A stretch of 64,000 nt of DNA from Thermomonospora catenispora (GCF_006363815.1 NZ_RRYT01000001.1:1-64000); one strand, 5' to 3'. Positions 1 to 8,921 are shown, numbered from the stretch's first letter. The notes: a model not told the origin generated them from the sequence alone. Numbers and translations are program-made.

Positions 1-543
1 CGGCAGCGCCGCAGGGCCGCCCGGGCCCGCCGGCGGCATCGCGGGGGCGCCGGGCGGCGTCCAGGCTGGCGGCCGCGGGGCGCCGGCCGGGTGGGGCATC
101 GTCGCCGAACGCCAGCGCGACGGCGCCAGGGAGCCGACGATCAGCACGCCGCCGACCAGGCCCAGAATCCCCAGGGAACCGAGGGTGTCGACCGATCCCC
201 GGTACTCGCGCGGGAGCAGGTCCCACACGTGCCTGAGCAGGGTGCGGTTCATCAGCAGCCACGGCAGGTTCACCGCGCACAGGGTCAGCCCGCACAGCAG
301 GGAGGCCAGCGGCGACACCCGTGACCCGACCAGGAGGCCGATCACCAGCGCCGCCAGGAACAGGCATCCCGCCCCGATCCAGCGTTCGGTGCCCCCTGCT
401 CCCAGGAGCAGCCGATAGGCCCGAATCAGCCGTTCGACGCCGAACACCATCAGCGCCATGATCACCGGCGCCGCCGCCAGCCCCGCCACGGCGCCCAGGG
501 CGTGCCGGGCGCCGTTGGACATCCCTGATCTTCCTGTGGACAT
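1..543 (-). CDS. Multi-pass membrane protein, C-terminus outside window
   Basis: Partial gene running off the left edge; 181 codons are visible. The start at 543 has a GGAGGAG ribosome site about 7 nt upstream; an alternative ATG lies at 522. After a short N-terminus there are about four hydrophobic segments (roughly residues 12-34, 55-73, 76-94 and 122-142), followed by a Pro/Gly/Ala-rich tail still open at the window edge. I recognise no family. It lies downstream of, and on the same strand as, the glycosyltransferase gene, 74 bp away, so the two may be co-transcribed. A role in the envelope is inference from membrane topology only. Confidence 0.7.
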   Translation of the reverse strand, partial: MSTGRSGMSNGARHALGAVAGLAAAPVIMALMVFGVERLIRAYRLLLGAGGTERWIGAGCLFLAALVIGLLVGSRVSPLASLLCGLTLCAVNLPWLLMNRTLLRHVWDLLPREYRGSVDTLGSLGILGLVGGVLIVGSLAPSRWRSATMPHPAGAPRPPAWTPPGAPAMPPAGPGGPAALP

Positions 544-617
544 GAGCCCGCTCCTCCCGTGTCCGGTCCGAGCAGGCTAACGGGACTCATCCCCCCATGT
601 CCCGCTTGTCCGGAGAT

Positions 618-1655
618 TCAGCGTTTCGGCGGAGAGGGCTGCCCCAGCCCGCGCGGGCTGGTCAGGAAGCCGACCCCCCAGGAGATGTGCATGGTCGCGT
701 ACACCAGCGGCAGCCAGATCCACGACGACGGCGGCAGGCCGCGCCCGGTGACCAGGCTCCCGCCGATCATGACCACCGCGACATAGCCGCCGGGGATCAG
801 CCAGCCGGGCCAAAAACCCAGCAGCCCGGCCACCGTGCCGATCAGCATCGCCACCACCGCCATCGGCGGCGCCAGATAGCGCAGGCTGAGGGTGCCGGCG
901 TGCTCACGGCCCACCACGCGGCGCCAGCGGCCGGTGTGGAAGTACTGCTTGGCCAGCGACCGCAGATCCGGGCGCGGCCGGTAGGTGACGCGCATCCGGG
1001 GGGTGAACCAGATCTTGCCGCCGGTCTGGCGGATCCGATGGTTCATCTCCCAGTCCTGGGCGCGCACGAAGGTCTCGTCGTAGCCGCCGACCCGCTCCAG
1101 GGCGCTGCGCCGGAACGTTCCCAGGTAGACGGTCTCCACCTCGCCGGGCTCGCCGCCGGTGTGGAAGCGGGCGGAGCCGACGCCGATCTTGGAGGTCATG
1201 GCGCGGGCGACGGCCTTCTCGAACGGGGTGACCCCCTCGGCGGCCATCACCCCGCCGACGTTGTCGGCCCCGGTCTCCTCCATGGTCTCCACCGCGGTCC
1301 GGATGTAGTCCGGCGGCAGCAGCGAGTGCCCGTCGACCCGGACGACGATGGAGTACTGCGAGGCCTTGATGGCGATGTTGAGGCCCTGAGGGGTGCGGCC
1401 GGTGGGGTTGGGCACCACGATGATCCGGGGATCCTCGGCGGCCAGCTTCTCGGCGATCTCCTGGGTGCGGTCCCGGGACGGGCCGACGGCGAGCACCAGT
1501 TCCATCTCGCCGGGATAGTCCTGGGTGAGGATCGCGCGGACAGCGTCGGCCAGGTGCCGCTCCTCGTTCAGCACCGGCATCACCACCGAGACGGCCGGCC
1601 AGGTGCGTTCCTCGGTGGCGGTTTCAGCGCTGCGTGCGTGGGGTGACGGATTCAT
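618..1655 (-). CDS. Family 2 glycosyltransferase, ExoA-like, membrane-anchored
   Basis: About 345 aa. The N-terminal GT-A domain begins with VSVVMPVLNEERHL, the nucleotide-sugar-binding start of GT2 enzymes. It continues with the acidic VRVDGHS segment and an AQDWEMNHRIR segment in the position of the ED/QxxRW-type acceptor motif. Three hydrophobic segments near the C-terminus (about residues 260-335) anchor it in the membrane. The pattern resembles succinoglycan-type ExoA transferases that extend envelope polysaccharide on a lipid carrier; the real donor is unknown. The start at 1655 is chosen because the domain begins 33 residues later. The frame is open further upstream (starts at 1721 and TTG 1874), but that extension is Arg/Pro-rich and looks non-coding. 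Confidence 0.85.
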   Translation of the reverse strand: MNPSPHARSAETATEERTWPAVSVVMPVLNEERHLADAVRAILTQDYPGEMELVLAVGPSRDRTQEIAEKLAAEDPRIIVVPNPTGRTPQGLNIAIKASQYSIVVRVDGHSLLPPDYIRTAVETMEETGADNVGGVMAAEGVTPFEKAVARAMTSKIGVGSARFHTGGEPGEVETVYLGTFRRSALERVGGYDETFVRAQDWEMNHRIRQTGGKIWFTPRMRVTYRPRPDLRSLAKQYFHTGRWRRVVGREHAGTLSLRYLAPPMAVVAMLIGTVAGLLGFWPGWLIPGGYVAVVMIGGSLVTGRGLPPSSWIWLPLVYATMHISWGVGFLTSPRGLGQPSPPKR

Positions 1656-1989
1656 CTGGTCTCTCGGGGACGAGCCCGGTGCCGATGACCGGGGCAAGCC
1701 GCTACCTCTGTGCTCAGACATGCGCCGGGGGCGAGGCCGCCCGGGGAGGGACGGCCGCCGTATCGGGATCGGGATGCGATGCCTCGATCGGTGCCTCCTG
1801 CGCGAGGTGCCCGGCGGTCGCGGCGACCGGGCCGGACCGCCCGGATCGCCCCGTCCCACGCCGGGAGAGGTCAACTCGGCGCCACGTTACTCCAACGACA
1901 CGGAACGCAGGTAGCGAACGCAGCGGTGTCGACCACTTTAGGGTGGGGACATCCGCGGCAGGAAACGCACCGACGAGGGGGCAGCAGCC
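1656..1989. promoter_or_regulatory. Divergent intergenic region between glycosyltransferase and LCP genes
   Basis: No gene is seen in these 334 bp. A TAGGGT hexamer at 1939-1944 fits the TAnnnT -10 form and would start the LCP transcript about 40 nt before its ATG. On the minus strand a TAACGT hexamer at 1884-1889 could serve the glycosyltransferase. No convincing -35 element is visible for either. Confidence 0.35.
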
Positions 1990-3633
1990 ATGCCGGACGT
2001 GGGTGACTCCGACCCGATCGAGCGGTACTTCCGCCCCCGTCCGCGTCGTCCGGACGGGGCGGAGGAGGCGGTCCCCGAGCAGCCCGGCGAGGGCGTCACC
2101 GTGGCCGGGGTGCCCGCTCCGCGGGTGGCGGTCACCTCCTCCGGACGCGGACCGCGCCGCCCCCGGCCCCAGCTCAGCCCGCGGGTCGCGATCGGCGCCC
2201 GGCGGCAGCGCCGGTTCCTCATGCTCACCGCGGCGATGTCGGCGCTGGTGCTGCTGACCTCGGGCGGCGCCTGGGCGTTCAACAACTACGCCACCGGGCT
2301 GATCGAGCCCCTGCTGGTGGAGGGGCTCGGCGGCGACGACGGCGGCCCCAAGGGCGCGATGACGATCCTGGTGGCGGGCGTGGACCGGCGTGAAGGGCTG
2401 ACCCGCGAGCAGCGGCGGGCCGCCCGGCTGGGCCGGGAGGCCGGGGAGCGCTCGGACACGATGATGCTGGTGCGCGTCTCCCGCGACCACGACCGGATCA
2501 CCGTGGTGAGCCTGCCGCGCGACTCGCTGGTCACCATCCCGGCGCACCGCTCCAACGGCTCCGAGGGCCCCAAGGGCACCCCGGTCCCGGCCCGCCCGGG
2601 CAAGCTCACCTGGGCGTACCAGTTCGGCGGCCCGAGCCTGACGGTGGCGACCGTCAAGCGGGCGACCGGCGTGTCGATCGACCACTACATCGAGGTCAAC
2701 TTCTACGGGTTCGTCAACATCGTGGACGCGCTCGGCGGCGTCGACGTGTGCGTGGAGCATCCGGTCGACGACCGCAAGAGCGGACTGCGGCTGAACGCCG
2801 GCACCACCCACGTCGACGGCCTGCAGGCGCTGGCGTTCACCCGGGCCCGCTACTCCCTCACCGGCGGCAGCGACCTGGGCCGCATCGAACGGCAGCAGCA
2901 GCTGCTCGCCTCGCTGATGAAGCAGGCGATCAGCACCCGGACGCTGAGCGACCCGGTCAAGGCCAAGCGGGTGCTGGACGCCACGCTCAAGTCGCTGCGG
3001 ATGGACGAGGAGCTGGCCGACAACCTGGACAAGCTGGTCGCCCAGATGAGCGACCTGTCCACCGACGACGTCACGTTCGCCAAGGTCCCGCTGCGCAGCG
3101 AGAACCACATGACCCCGATCAACGGGTCGGCGCCGCAGTCCACCGTGCTGTGGGACGAGCAGGGCGCGCGAGAGCTGTTCGGCAAGCTCCGGCGGGACGA
3201 GCCGCTGAAGGCCCCCGAGCCCACGGCCACGCCGACCCGCGACCCGAACGCGCCCACCGTCCAGCCGAGGGACATCACCGTGACGGTCCGCAACGGGGTC
3301 GGCACCCCCGGCCTGGCCGCCCGCGCCGCCGGAGACCTGCGCAAGGTCGGCTTCCGCACCGTCGTGCCGCCGGGCGTGGCGCGCACCGGGCTGAAGGTCA
3401 CCCAGATCCGCTACGGCCCGGCGCACGTCGACGCCGCCAAGACCCTCGCCGCCGCCATCCCCGGCGCCAAGGTCAAAAAGGACGCCTCCGTCGGCGACGG
3501 CATCCAGGTCATCGTCGGCTCCGACTGGAAGGGCGCCGAGAAGGTCGTCGTCGAGGGCCTCCCCGGCGCCGACGAGTCCCGGCTCTCGGACCCGCAGGCC
3601 AGCACCGCCTCTCAGAAGCTCTGCAAGAAGTGA
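1990..3633 (+). CDS. LytR-CpsA-Psr (LCP) family cell-wall polymer ligase with LytR_C domain
   Basis: 547 aa. A basic, Pro-rich cytoplasmic N-terminus of about 75 residues is followed by one transmembrane segment (about 77-98) and an extracellular LCP domain (about 118-330). Family landmarks are SDTMMLVRVSRD, the SLPRDSLV arginine motif and LGRIERQQQ. A C-terminal LytR_C domain (about 425-515) follows a Pro/Thr linker. LCP proteins transfer undecaprenyl-phosphate-linked glycopolymers (arabinogalactan, teichoic acid or capsule) onto peptidoglycan outside the cell. The ATG has a purine-rich GAGGGGG stretch upstream. It is divergent from a polysaccharide glycosyltransferase, consistent with wall-polymer work. 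The polymer attached cannot be told from sequence. Confidence 0.93.
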   Translation: MPDVGDSDPIERYFRPRPRRPDGAEEAVPEQPGEGVTVAGVPAPRVAVTSSGRGPRRPRPQLSPRVAIGARRQRRFLMLTAAMSALVLLTSGGAWAFNNYATGLIEPLLVEGLGGDDGGPKGAMTILVAGVDRREGLTREQRRAARLGREAGERSDTMMLVRVSRDHDRITVVSLPRDSLVTIPAHRSNGSEGPKGTPVPARPGKLTWAYQFGGPSLTVATVKRATGVSIDHYIEVNFYGFVNIVDALGGVDVCVEHPVDDRKSGLRLNAGTTHVDGLQALAFTRARYSLTGGSDLGRIERQQQLLASLMKQAISTRTLSDPVKAKRVLDATLKSLRMDEELADNLDKLVAQMSDLSTDDVTFAKVPLRSENHMTPINGSAPQSTVLWDEQGARELFGKLRRDEPLKAPEPTATPTRDPNAPTVQPRDITVTVRNGVGTPGLAARAAGDLRKVGFRTVVPPGVARTGLKVTQIRYGPAHVDAAKTLAAAIPGAKVKKDASVGDGIQVIVGSDWKGAEKVVVEGLPGADESRLSDPQASTASQKLCKK

Positions 3634-3660
3634 CCCGGCCGCGCGGGCCGGCGGAGGCGG

Positions 3661-3689
3661 CGCCCCGGCTCGACGGCGGAACCGGGGCG
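3661..3689. terminator. Hairpin between convergent genes
   Basis: CGCCCCGG at 3661-3668 is complementary to CCGGGGCG at 3682-3689, giving an 8-bp stem with a 13-nt loop between the convergent LCP and acyl-CoA dehydrogenase genes. There is no T-tract, so it may act as a factor-assisted or bidirectional terminator. Confidence 0.4.
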
Positions 3690-3714
3690 TGCACGGCGGG
3701 TCGTCGGCGGGTCG

Positions 3715-3754
3715 CCCGAGCGGCCGCTTGAGGACCCGAGCGGCTACTTGAGGA
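3715..3754. repeat. Tandem 20-bp duplication over the 3' end of the acyl-CoA dehydrogenase gene
   Basis: Two abutting 20-bp units (3715-3734 and 3735-3754) agree at 18 of 20 positions. The second holds the TAG stop (3744-3746) and last codons of the dehydrogenase. In the first, the stop-equivalent triplet reads CGG, so the unit next to the gene end looks like a duplicated, decayed copy of the gene terminus. Confidence 0.7.
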
Positions 3755-4913
3755 GCTGGCGCGCCATCACCATGCGCTGGATCTGGTTGGTGCCCTCGTA
3801 GATCTGGGTGATCTTGGCGTCGCGCATCATCCGCTCGACCGGGAAGTCACGGGTGTAGCCGTACCCGCCGAGCAGCTGCACCGCGTCGGTGGTGACCTCC
3901 ATCGCCACGTCCGAGGCCAGGCACTTGCAGGCCGAGGACATGAACGTCAGGTCCGGCACCTCCTCGCCGTTCATCACGCGCTCGGACTTGATCGCGGCGT
4001 GGTAGGTGAGCTGACGGGCGGCCTCGATCTTCATCGCCATGTCGGCGACCATGAACTGCACGCCCTGGAAGTCGGCGATGGCCTTGCCGAACTGCTTGCG
4101 CTCCTTGATGTAGCCGATCGCGTAGTCCAGCGCGCCCTGGGCGATCCCCAGCGCCTGCGCGGCGATGGTGATCCGGGTGTGGTCCAGGGTGGCCAGGGCG
4201 GTCTTGAAGCCGGTGCCCTCCTCGCCGATGATCCGGTCGGCGGGAATCCGCACGTTCTCCAGGATGACCTGGCGGGTGGGCGAGCCCTTGATGCCGAGCT
4301 TGCGCTCCTTGGGCCCGAACGAGACGCCCTCGTCGTCCTTGTCCACCACGAACGCGGAGATGCCGCGGGCGCCCTTGTCGGGGTCGGTGACGGCCATCAC
4401 CGTGTAGTACTGCGACACCCCGGCGTTGGTGATCCACATCTTGACGCCGTTGAGCACCCAGTGGTCGCCGTCCCGGACCGCCCGGGTCTTCATCGAGGCG
4501 GCGTCGGAGCCGGCCTCGGGCTCGGAGAGCGCGTAGGAGAACATGGCTTCGCCGCGCGCCACCGGGGTCAGATACTTTTTCTTGAGCTCCTCGGAGCCCG
4601 ACAGCAGCAGCGGCATGGTGCCGAGCTTGTTCACCGCCGGGATCAGCGAGGAGGAGGCGCACACCCGGGCGACCTCCTCGATCACGATCACGGTGGCGAG
4701 GGCGTCGGCGCCGGCGCCGCCGTAGGACTCGGGGATGTGCACGGCGTGCAGCTCGTTCTGCACGAGCGCGTCCAACGCGTCCTGCGGGAACTCGCCGGTC
4801 TCGTCGACCTCCGCGGCATGCGGCGCGATCTTGGTTTCGGCGAGCTCGCGGACCGTCTGGCGCAGCAGCTCGTGCTCCTCGGACGGGGCGTACGCGGGAA
4901 TGTCGGAACTCAT
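3744..4913 (-). CDS. Acyl-CoA dehydrogenase (FadE type)
   Basis: 389 aa, normal length for the short/medium-chain family. FAD-dependent alpha,beta-dehydrogenation of acyl-CoA thioesters in fatty-acid or branched-chain catabolism. N-terminal helical domain (about 8-120), then the FAD-binding beta domain with YALSEPEAGSDAA and WITNAG, then the C-terminal helical domain with QLLGGYGYTRDFPVERMMRD. The predicted catalytic base is the glutamate of IYEGTNQIQRM, as in short-chain enzymes. There is no Shine-Dalgarno; a TAGTCT hexamer lies exactly 7 nt before the ATG, so the mRNA is probably leaderless. It is divergent from UDP-glucose dehydrogenase and isolated from other beta-oxidation genes. Chain-length preference is not inferable. 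Confidence 0.95.
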   Translation of the reverse strand: MSSDIPAYAPSEEHELLRQTVRELAETKIAPHAAEVDETGEFPQDALDALVQNELHAVHIPESYGGAGADALATVIVIEEVARVCASSSLIPAVNKLGTMPLLLSGSEELKKKYLTPVARGEAMFSYALSEPEAGSDAASMKTRAVRDGDHWVLNGVKMWITNAGVSQYYTVMAVTDPDKGARGISAFVVDKDDEGVSFGPKERKLGIKGSPTRQVILENVRIPADRIIGEEGTGFKTALATLDHTRITIAAQALGIAQGALDYAIGYIKERKQFGKAIADFQGVQFMVADMAMKIEAARQLTYHAAIKSERVMNGEEVPDLTFMSSACKCLASDVAMEVTTDAVQLLGGYGYTRDFPVERMMRDAKITQIYEGTNQIQRMVMARQLLK

Positions 4914-4993
4914 ACGGTTGAGACTACCGGCCAGTAGAATGCGCCGGTCAGGCGAGGGGCCGCCGCGCGCGGTCCCCGATGGAGGGAGTTGCC
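4914..4993. promoter_or_regulatory. Divergent promoters for acyl-CoA dehydrogenase and ugd
   Basis: On the minus strand TAGTCT (4921-4926) ends 7 nt before the dehydrogenase ATG, a leaderless arrangement. On the plus strand TAGAAT (4935-4940) would start the ugd mRNA about 45-50 nt before its start, giving a leader with an SD. The two -10 elements lie 8 bp apart, so the promoters must share DNA. Confidence 0.5.
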
Positions 4994-6328
4994 TTGGCCC
5001 ACCGGCTCACCGTCATCGGCACCGGCTACCTGGGCGCCACGCACGCCGCCTGCATGGCGGACCTGGGTTTCGAGGTGCTCGGCCTGGACACCGACAAGGA
5101 CAAGGTCGACCGCCTGCAAGCCGGTGATCTGCCGGTCTACGAGCCGGGCCTGGAGCCGGTGCTGCGGCGCAACCTGGAGAGCGGCCGGTTGCGCTTCACC
5201 ACCTCCTACGACGAGGCGGCCGACTTCGGCGACGTCCACTTCATCTGCGTGGGCACCCCCCAGAAGCAGGGCGAGTACGCCGCCGACCTGAGCTACCTGG
5301 ACGAGGCGATCGGCACGCTGGCGCCCCGCCTGGAGCGGCGCTGCCTGGTGGTCGGCAAGTCCACCGTCCCGGTCGGCACCGCCCGGCGGCTCACCGAGCG
5401 GCTGGTCCGGCTGGCGCCCGCCGACGGGGACGTGGTCCTGGCCTGGAACCCGGAGTTCCTGCGCGAGGGCTTCGCCGTCCAGGACACCCTGCACCCCGAC
5501 CGGATCGTGATCGGCGTGCCCGACGATCCCGACGACGCCGCCTGGGCCGAGCAGGTGCTGCGCGAGGTGTACGCCCCGATGATCGCCGAGGGCTGCCCGT
5601 TCATCGTGGCCGACTACCCCACCGCCGAGCTGGTCAAGGTGGCGGCGAACGCGTTCCTGGCCACCAAGATCTCCTTCATCAACGCGATGGCCGAGGTCTG
5701 CGAGGCCGCCCACGCCGACGTGACCAAGCTCTCGGAGGCGCTGAGCCACGACGACCGGATCGGCGGCAAGTTCCTCGGCCCCGGCCTCGGCTTCGGCGGC
5801 GGCTGCCTGCCCAAGGACATCCGCGCGTTCATGGCCCGCGCCGGCGAGCTGGGGGTCGACCAGGCCCTGTCGTTCCTGCGCGAGGTCGACGCCATCAACC
5901 AGCGCCGCCGCATCCGCATGGTGGACCTGGCCCGCGAGCTGCTGGGCGGCTCGTTCCTGGGCCGCACGGTGGGAGTGCTGGGCGCCGCCTTCAAACCCAA
6001 CTCCGACGACGTGCGCGACTCCCCCGCCCTGGACGTGGCCGCCAACATCCGCTCCCAGGGCGCCCGGGTCACCGTGTACGACCCGCAGGCCCTGGAGAAC
6101 GCCCGCCGCGCCCACCCCGAGCTGGACTACGGCCCCTCCGCCCTGGAGGCGGCCCGCGGCGCCCATGTCGTCCTGCTGCTCACCGAGTGGGCCGAGTTCC
6201 GCGACATGGACCCCGACGCCCTCGGCGCCGTCGTCGCCGAGAAGAACATCGTCGACGGCCGCAACGCCCTCGACCCCGACCGCTGGCGCAACGCCGGCTG
6301 GACCTACCGGGCCCTGGGCCGTCCCTGA
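4994..6328 (+). CDS. ugd: UDP-glucose 6-dehydrogenase
   Basis: 444 aa from TTG 4994. Oxidises UDP-glucose to UDP-glucuronate with two NAD+, supplying envelope polysaccharide. The N-terminal Rossmann fold has VIGTGYLGATHAA; the central helical domain has KVAANAFLATKISFINA; the catalytic cysteine sits in GFGGGCLPKDIRAF (about residue 265); the C-terminal UDP-binding domain has GAAFKPNSDDVRDSPAL. TTG is preferred over the in-frame ATG at 4979 because the only ribosome site, GGAGGGAG at 4981-4988, lies after that ATG and 5 nt before the TTG. Neighbouring LCP and glycosyltransferase genes fit a polysaccharide role. Confidence 0.93.
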   Translation: MAHRLTVIGTGYLGATHAACMADLGFEVLGLDTDKDKVDRLQAGDLPVYEPGLEPVLRRNLESGRLRFTTSYDEAADFGDVHFICVGTPQKQGEYAADLSYLDEAIGTLAPRLERRCLVVGKSTVPVGTARRLTERLVRLAPADGDVVLAWNPEFLREGFAVQDTLHPDRIVIGVPDDPDDAAWAEQVLREVYAPMIAEGCPFIVADYPTAELVKVAANAFLATKISFINAMAEVCEAAHADVTKLSEALSHDDRIGGKFLGPGLGFGGGCLPKDIRAFMARAGELGVDQALSFLREVDAINQRRRIRMVDLARELLGGSFLGRTVGVLGAAFKPNSDDVRDSPALDVAANIRSQGARVTVYDPQALENARRAHPELDYGPSALEAARGAHVVLLLTEWAEFRDMDPDALGAVVAEKNIVDGRNALDPDRWRNAGWTYRALGRP

Positions 6329-6420
6329 CCGCCCTCGGCCGGAGCGCTGTCCGCCGCCGTCCCGCGCGTGTAGAACGATCGTGATCCCGAACGTTCTCGC
6401 ATGCGGAGGTGCGGCGGCCG

Positions 6421-7884
6421 GTGAAGCCCCTGACGGAATCCGACCCCCGGGTCGTCGGCCGGTACCGGCTCCAGGCCCGGCTCGGCGGCGGCGGCATGGG
6501 CCAGGTCTACCTGGGGCGCTCCCCCGGCGGCCGGCCGGTGGCGGTCAAGGTGGTGCGGCCGGAGCTGGCGGCCGATCCGCAGTTCCGGCAGCGGTTCGCC
6601 GCCGAGGTCGAGGCGGCCCGGCGGGTCGGCGGCTTCCACACCACTCCCGTCGTCGACGCCGACCCCGACGGCGACCCGCCCTGGCTGGTCACCGCCTACG
6701 TCCCGGGGCCGTCGCTGGCGACGGTGCTCGCCGAGCAGGGGGCGCTGCCGGAGGACACGCTGCGCGTCCTGGCCGCCGGGCTGGCCGAGGCGCTGGAGTC
6801 CATCCACCGGGCGGGGCTGGTGCACCGCGACCTCAAGCCCTCCAACATCCTGCTGGCCGACGACGGACCGCGCGTCATCGACTTCGGCATCGCCCGGGCG
6901 CTGGAGGGCACCGCGCTCACCCGCACCGGAGCGGTGGTCGGGACGCCGGGTTTCATGGCGCCCGAGCAGGTCACGGGGTCGGGCGAGATCACCTCCGCCG
7001 CCGACGTCTTCGCGTTGGGCGCGGTGCTGTGCCACGCCGCCGGGGTCGCGCCCTTCGGGGACGGCCCCACCCACGCCCTGCTCTATCGGGTCGTCCACCA
7101 GGAGCCGGATCTGGACGGCGTGCCCGCCTCGCTACGCCCCCTCATCGCCGCCTGCCTGGCCAAGGATCCCACCGAACGTCCCACCGCCGCGGCGGTGCTG
7201 TCCCGGCTGACCGAGGGCGCCGACGACGCGACGGCCTGGCTGCCGCCTCCGGTCCAGGACATGGTGACCCAGGCGACGCCGCCCACCCGCCCCTACACCG
7301 TCGCTTCTCAGGAGTCGTCCGATCTGAGCGAGATCCGCCTGCGCGGCCGCAAGAGGTCGCTGGCGTCTCTTTGCTTGGCATCACTGGCGCTACTGGCGAT
7401 AACAGGCTCCCTCCTGGCCTGGGGCATCGCTGAACTGACCGGGTTGTCGAACGAGATGAGCACCGGCTGGGCCATCGTCCTCACGACCGTCTCCGGCCCC
7501 TTCGCAGCCCTGTCCCTCGTGATGGCCTACGCCGGCGTCTTGTCCATCGTCAATCGCTTCGAGTTCGTCCTGAACCAGGCCGAAATCAGGGTCTACTGCG
7601 GGAAGCTCCGCACCATCCCATGGGAGGACATCGAGGAGATCCAGGTCCGGGAGCAACGTCGGGTGGGCTCCGACTCTCAAAAGCAGACCTGGGGCGTCGC
7701 GCTGCTCCTTCGGCCGGACAAGCGGTCGCGCCCTGGGTTCGGTTGGCCGGAGCTGGACGAGAACGGCGCGAAGACCGGCTGGCAGATCCTCGCCCAAGCC
7801 GAACATCTGCACGCCGGGCGCGCCGAGGTCGAGCGGGCGGTGGCCCGCTTCGCCGGGCCGCGCTACACCTCCCCCGGCCGCTAG
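6421..7884 (+). CDS. Ser/Thr protein kinase with two TM segments and a PH-like C-terminal domain
   Basis: 487 aa from GTG 6421 (GGAGG about 11 nt upstream; GTG 6409 is in frame but has no SD). The PASTA-less Hanks-type kinase domain (about 12-275) is complete: LGGGGMGQVYLG P-loop, VAVKVV lysine, HRDLKPSNILL catalytic loop, IDFGIAR (DFG) and GTPGFMAPEQ. Two hydrophobic segments follow (about 312-338 and 349-378). The last 100 residues (FEFVLNQAEIRVYCGKLRTI, then PWEDIEEIQV) resemble bacterial PH domains. The segment after the kinase domain (7300-7760) has visibly lower third-position GC than the kinase half, suggesting a separately acquired module. The ligand, and any link to the neighbours, are unknown. 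Confidence 0.88.
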   Translation: MKPLTESDPRVVGRYRLQARLGGGGMGQVYLGRSPGGRPVAVKVVRPELAADPQFRQRFAAEVEAARRVGGFHTTPVVDADPDGDPPWLVTAYVPGPSLATVLAEQGALPEDTLRVLAAGLAEALESIHRAGLVHRDLKPSNILLADDGPRVIDFGIARALEGTALTRTGAVVGTPGFMAPEQVTGSGEITSAADVFALGAVLCHAAGVAPFGDGPTHALLYRVVHQEPDLDGVPASLRPLIAACLAKDPTERPTAAAVLSRLTEGADDATAWLPPPVQDMVTQATPPTRPYTVASQESSDLSEIRLRGRKRSLASLCLASLALLAITGSLLAWGIAELTGLSNEMSTGWAIVLTTVSGPFAALSLVMAYAGVLSIVNRFEFVLNQAEIRVYCGKLRTIPWEDIEEIQVREQRRVGSDSQKQTWGVALLLRPDKRSRPGFGWPELDENGAKTGWQILAQAEHLHAGRAEVERAVARFAGPRYTSPGR

Positions 7885-7921
7885 CGGGAAGCCGGGAGCG
7901 ATCACGGGTGTTGGCAGGGAC

Positions 7922-8341
7922 ATGGACGAGCGGTACGCCGATCCGGACGTGATCACCCGGTTGCTGGAGAAGTCGAGGACGTGGGCGTTCGTGGGGCTGG
8001 CGAACCGTCCGCACAGGACGGTCTACGACCAGGCGCGACGACTGCAGGCGCGGGGCAAACGGATCATCCCGGTGCATCCGGACCGCGAAGTGGTGCTGGG
8101 CGAGCGGGCGTACGGGTCGCTGGCGGAGATCCCCGAGGACGTGACGATCGACGTGGTCGGGGTCTATCGGCGATCGCAGTTCGCCGGCGGCGTGATCGAC
8201 GAGGCCATCGCGCGCGGGGCCGGGGCGGTGTGGCTGCCGCTGGGCGTGGTCGACGAGGCCGCCGCCGAGCGGGCGCTGGCGGCGGGCCTGGACGTGGTGA
8301 TGGACCGGTGCCCGGCGATCGAGTGGTCGCTGCGGCACTGA
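7922..8341 (+). CDS. CoA-binding (YccU/DUF-type Rossmann) protein
   Basis: 139 aa, typical for single-domain CoA-binding proteins (CoA_binding_2). The Rossmann-like start WAFVGLANRPHRTVYDQARR is followed by GKRIIPVHPDR and AVWLPLGVVDEAAAERALAAG. The domain matches the nucleotide-binding lobe of succinyl-CoA synthetase and acyl-CoA synthetases, but no catalytic partner domain is present, so the protein is predicted to bind CoA or an acyl-CoA without a known reaction. It follows the kinase gene by 37 bp and may share its transcript. Confidence 0.85.
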   Translation: MDERYADPDVITRLLEKSRTWAFVGLANRPHRTVYDQARRLQARGKRIIPVHPDREVVLGERAYGSLAEIPEDVTIDVVGVYRRSQFAGGVIDEAIARGAGAVWLPLGVVDEAAAERALAAGLDVVMDRCPAIEWSLRH

Positions 8342-8343
8342 GT

Positions 8344-8398
8344 CCTCCAAGGATCCCTGGGAACGCCCCCTCAGGACTCTCGGGTCCTCAAGGATCCC
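8344..8398. terminator. Repeated, hairpin-forming spacer between convergent genes
   Basis: Between the CoA-binding gene and purE, the sequence GTCCTC(C)AAGGATCCC occurs twice (starting at 8343 and 8384). A short AGGAC/GTCCT hairpin (8373-8377 with 8384-8388) lies between. It probably terminates one or both convergent transcripts; no T-tract is present. Confidence 0.35.
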
Positions 8399-8414
8399 GA
8401 GTGAGGCCCGGACC

Positions 8415-8921
8415 TCAGGCCTCCTGAGAGAGGTTCTCGCGCAGCCGGGCGCCCTTGGCCTTGGCCTGCTCGTACAGGTCCTGCTGGAAGTCGCTCATCC
8501 TGTCCCGCAGCCCCGGGTCGGAGGCGGCCAGGATGCGCACGGCCAGCAGGCCGGCGTTGCGGGCGGCGCCGACGGCGACGGTGGCGACCGGGACGCCGGC
8601 GGGCATCTGGACGATGGACAGCAGCGAGTCCAGGCCGTCCAGATGCTTGAGCGGCACCGGGACGCCGATGACCGGGAGCGGGGTGACCGAGGCCAGCATG
8701 CCGGGCAGGTGGGCGGCCCCGCCCGCGCCCGCGATGATCACCCTCAGGCCCCGCTCGGCGGCCTGCGAGCCGTAGGCGATCATGTCGTGCGGCATCCGGT
8801 GCGCGGAGACCACGTCGGCCTCGTAGGGGACGCCGAACTCCTCCAGCGCCTCGGCGGCCTGCCTCATGACGGGCCAGTCGGAGTCGCTGCCCATCACGAC
8901 GCCGACCACGGGTGCGGTCAT
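8415..8921 (-). CDS. purE: N5-carboxyaminoimidazole ribonucleotide mutase
   Basis: 168 aa, usual class I PurE length. Converts N5-CAIR to CAIR in de novo purine synthesis. [13 protein letters not shown] at the N-terminus and SAHRMPHDM are the substrate-binding loops; [12 protein letters not shown] and [11 protein letters not shown] complete the active site. The ATG overlaps the purK stop by 4 bp, so translation is coupled to purK and the two are one operon. Confidence 0.97.
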   Translation of the reverse strand: MTAPVVGVVMGSDSDWPVMRQAAEALEEFGVPYEADVVSAHRMPHDMIAYGSQAAERGLRVIIAGAGGAAHLPGMLASVTPLPVIGVPVPLKHLDGLDSLLSIVQMPAGVPVATVAVGAARNAGLLAVRILAASDPGLRDRMSDFQQDLYEQAKAKGARLRENLSQEA

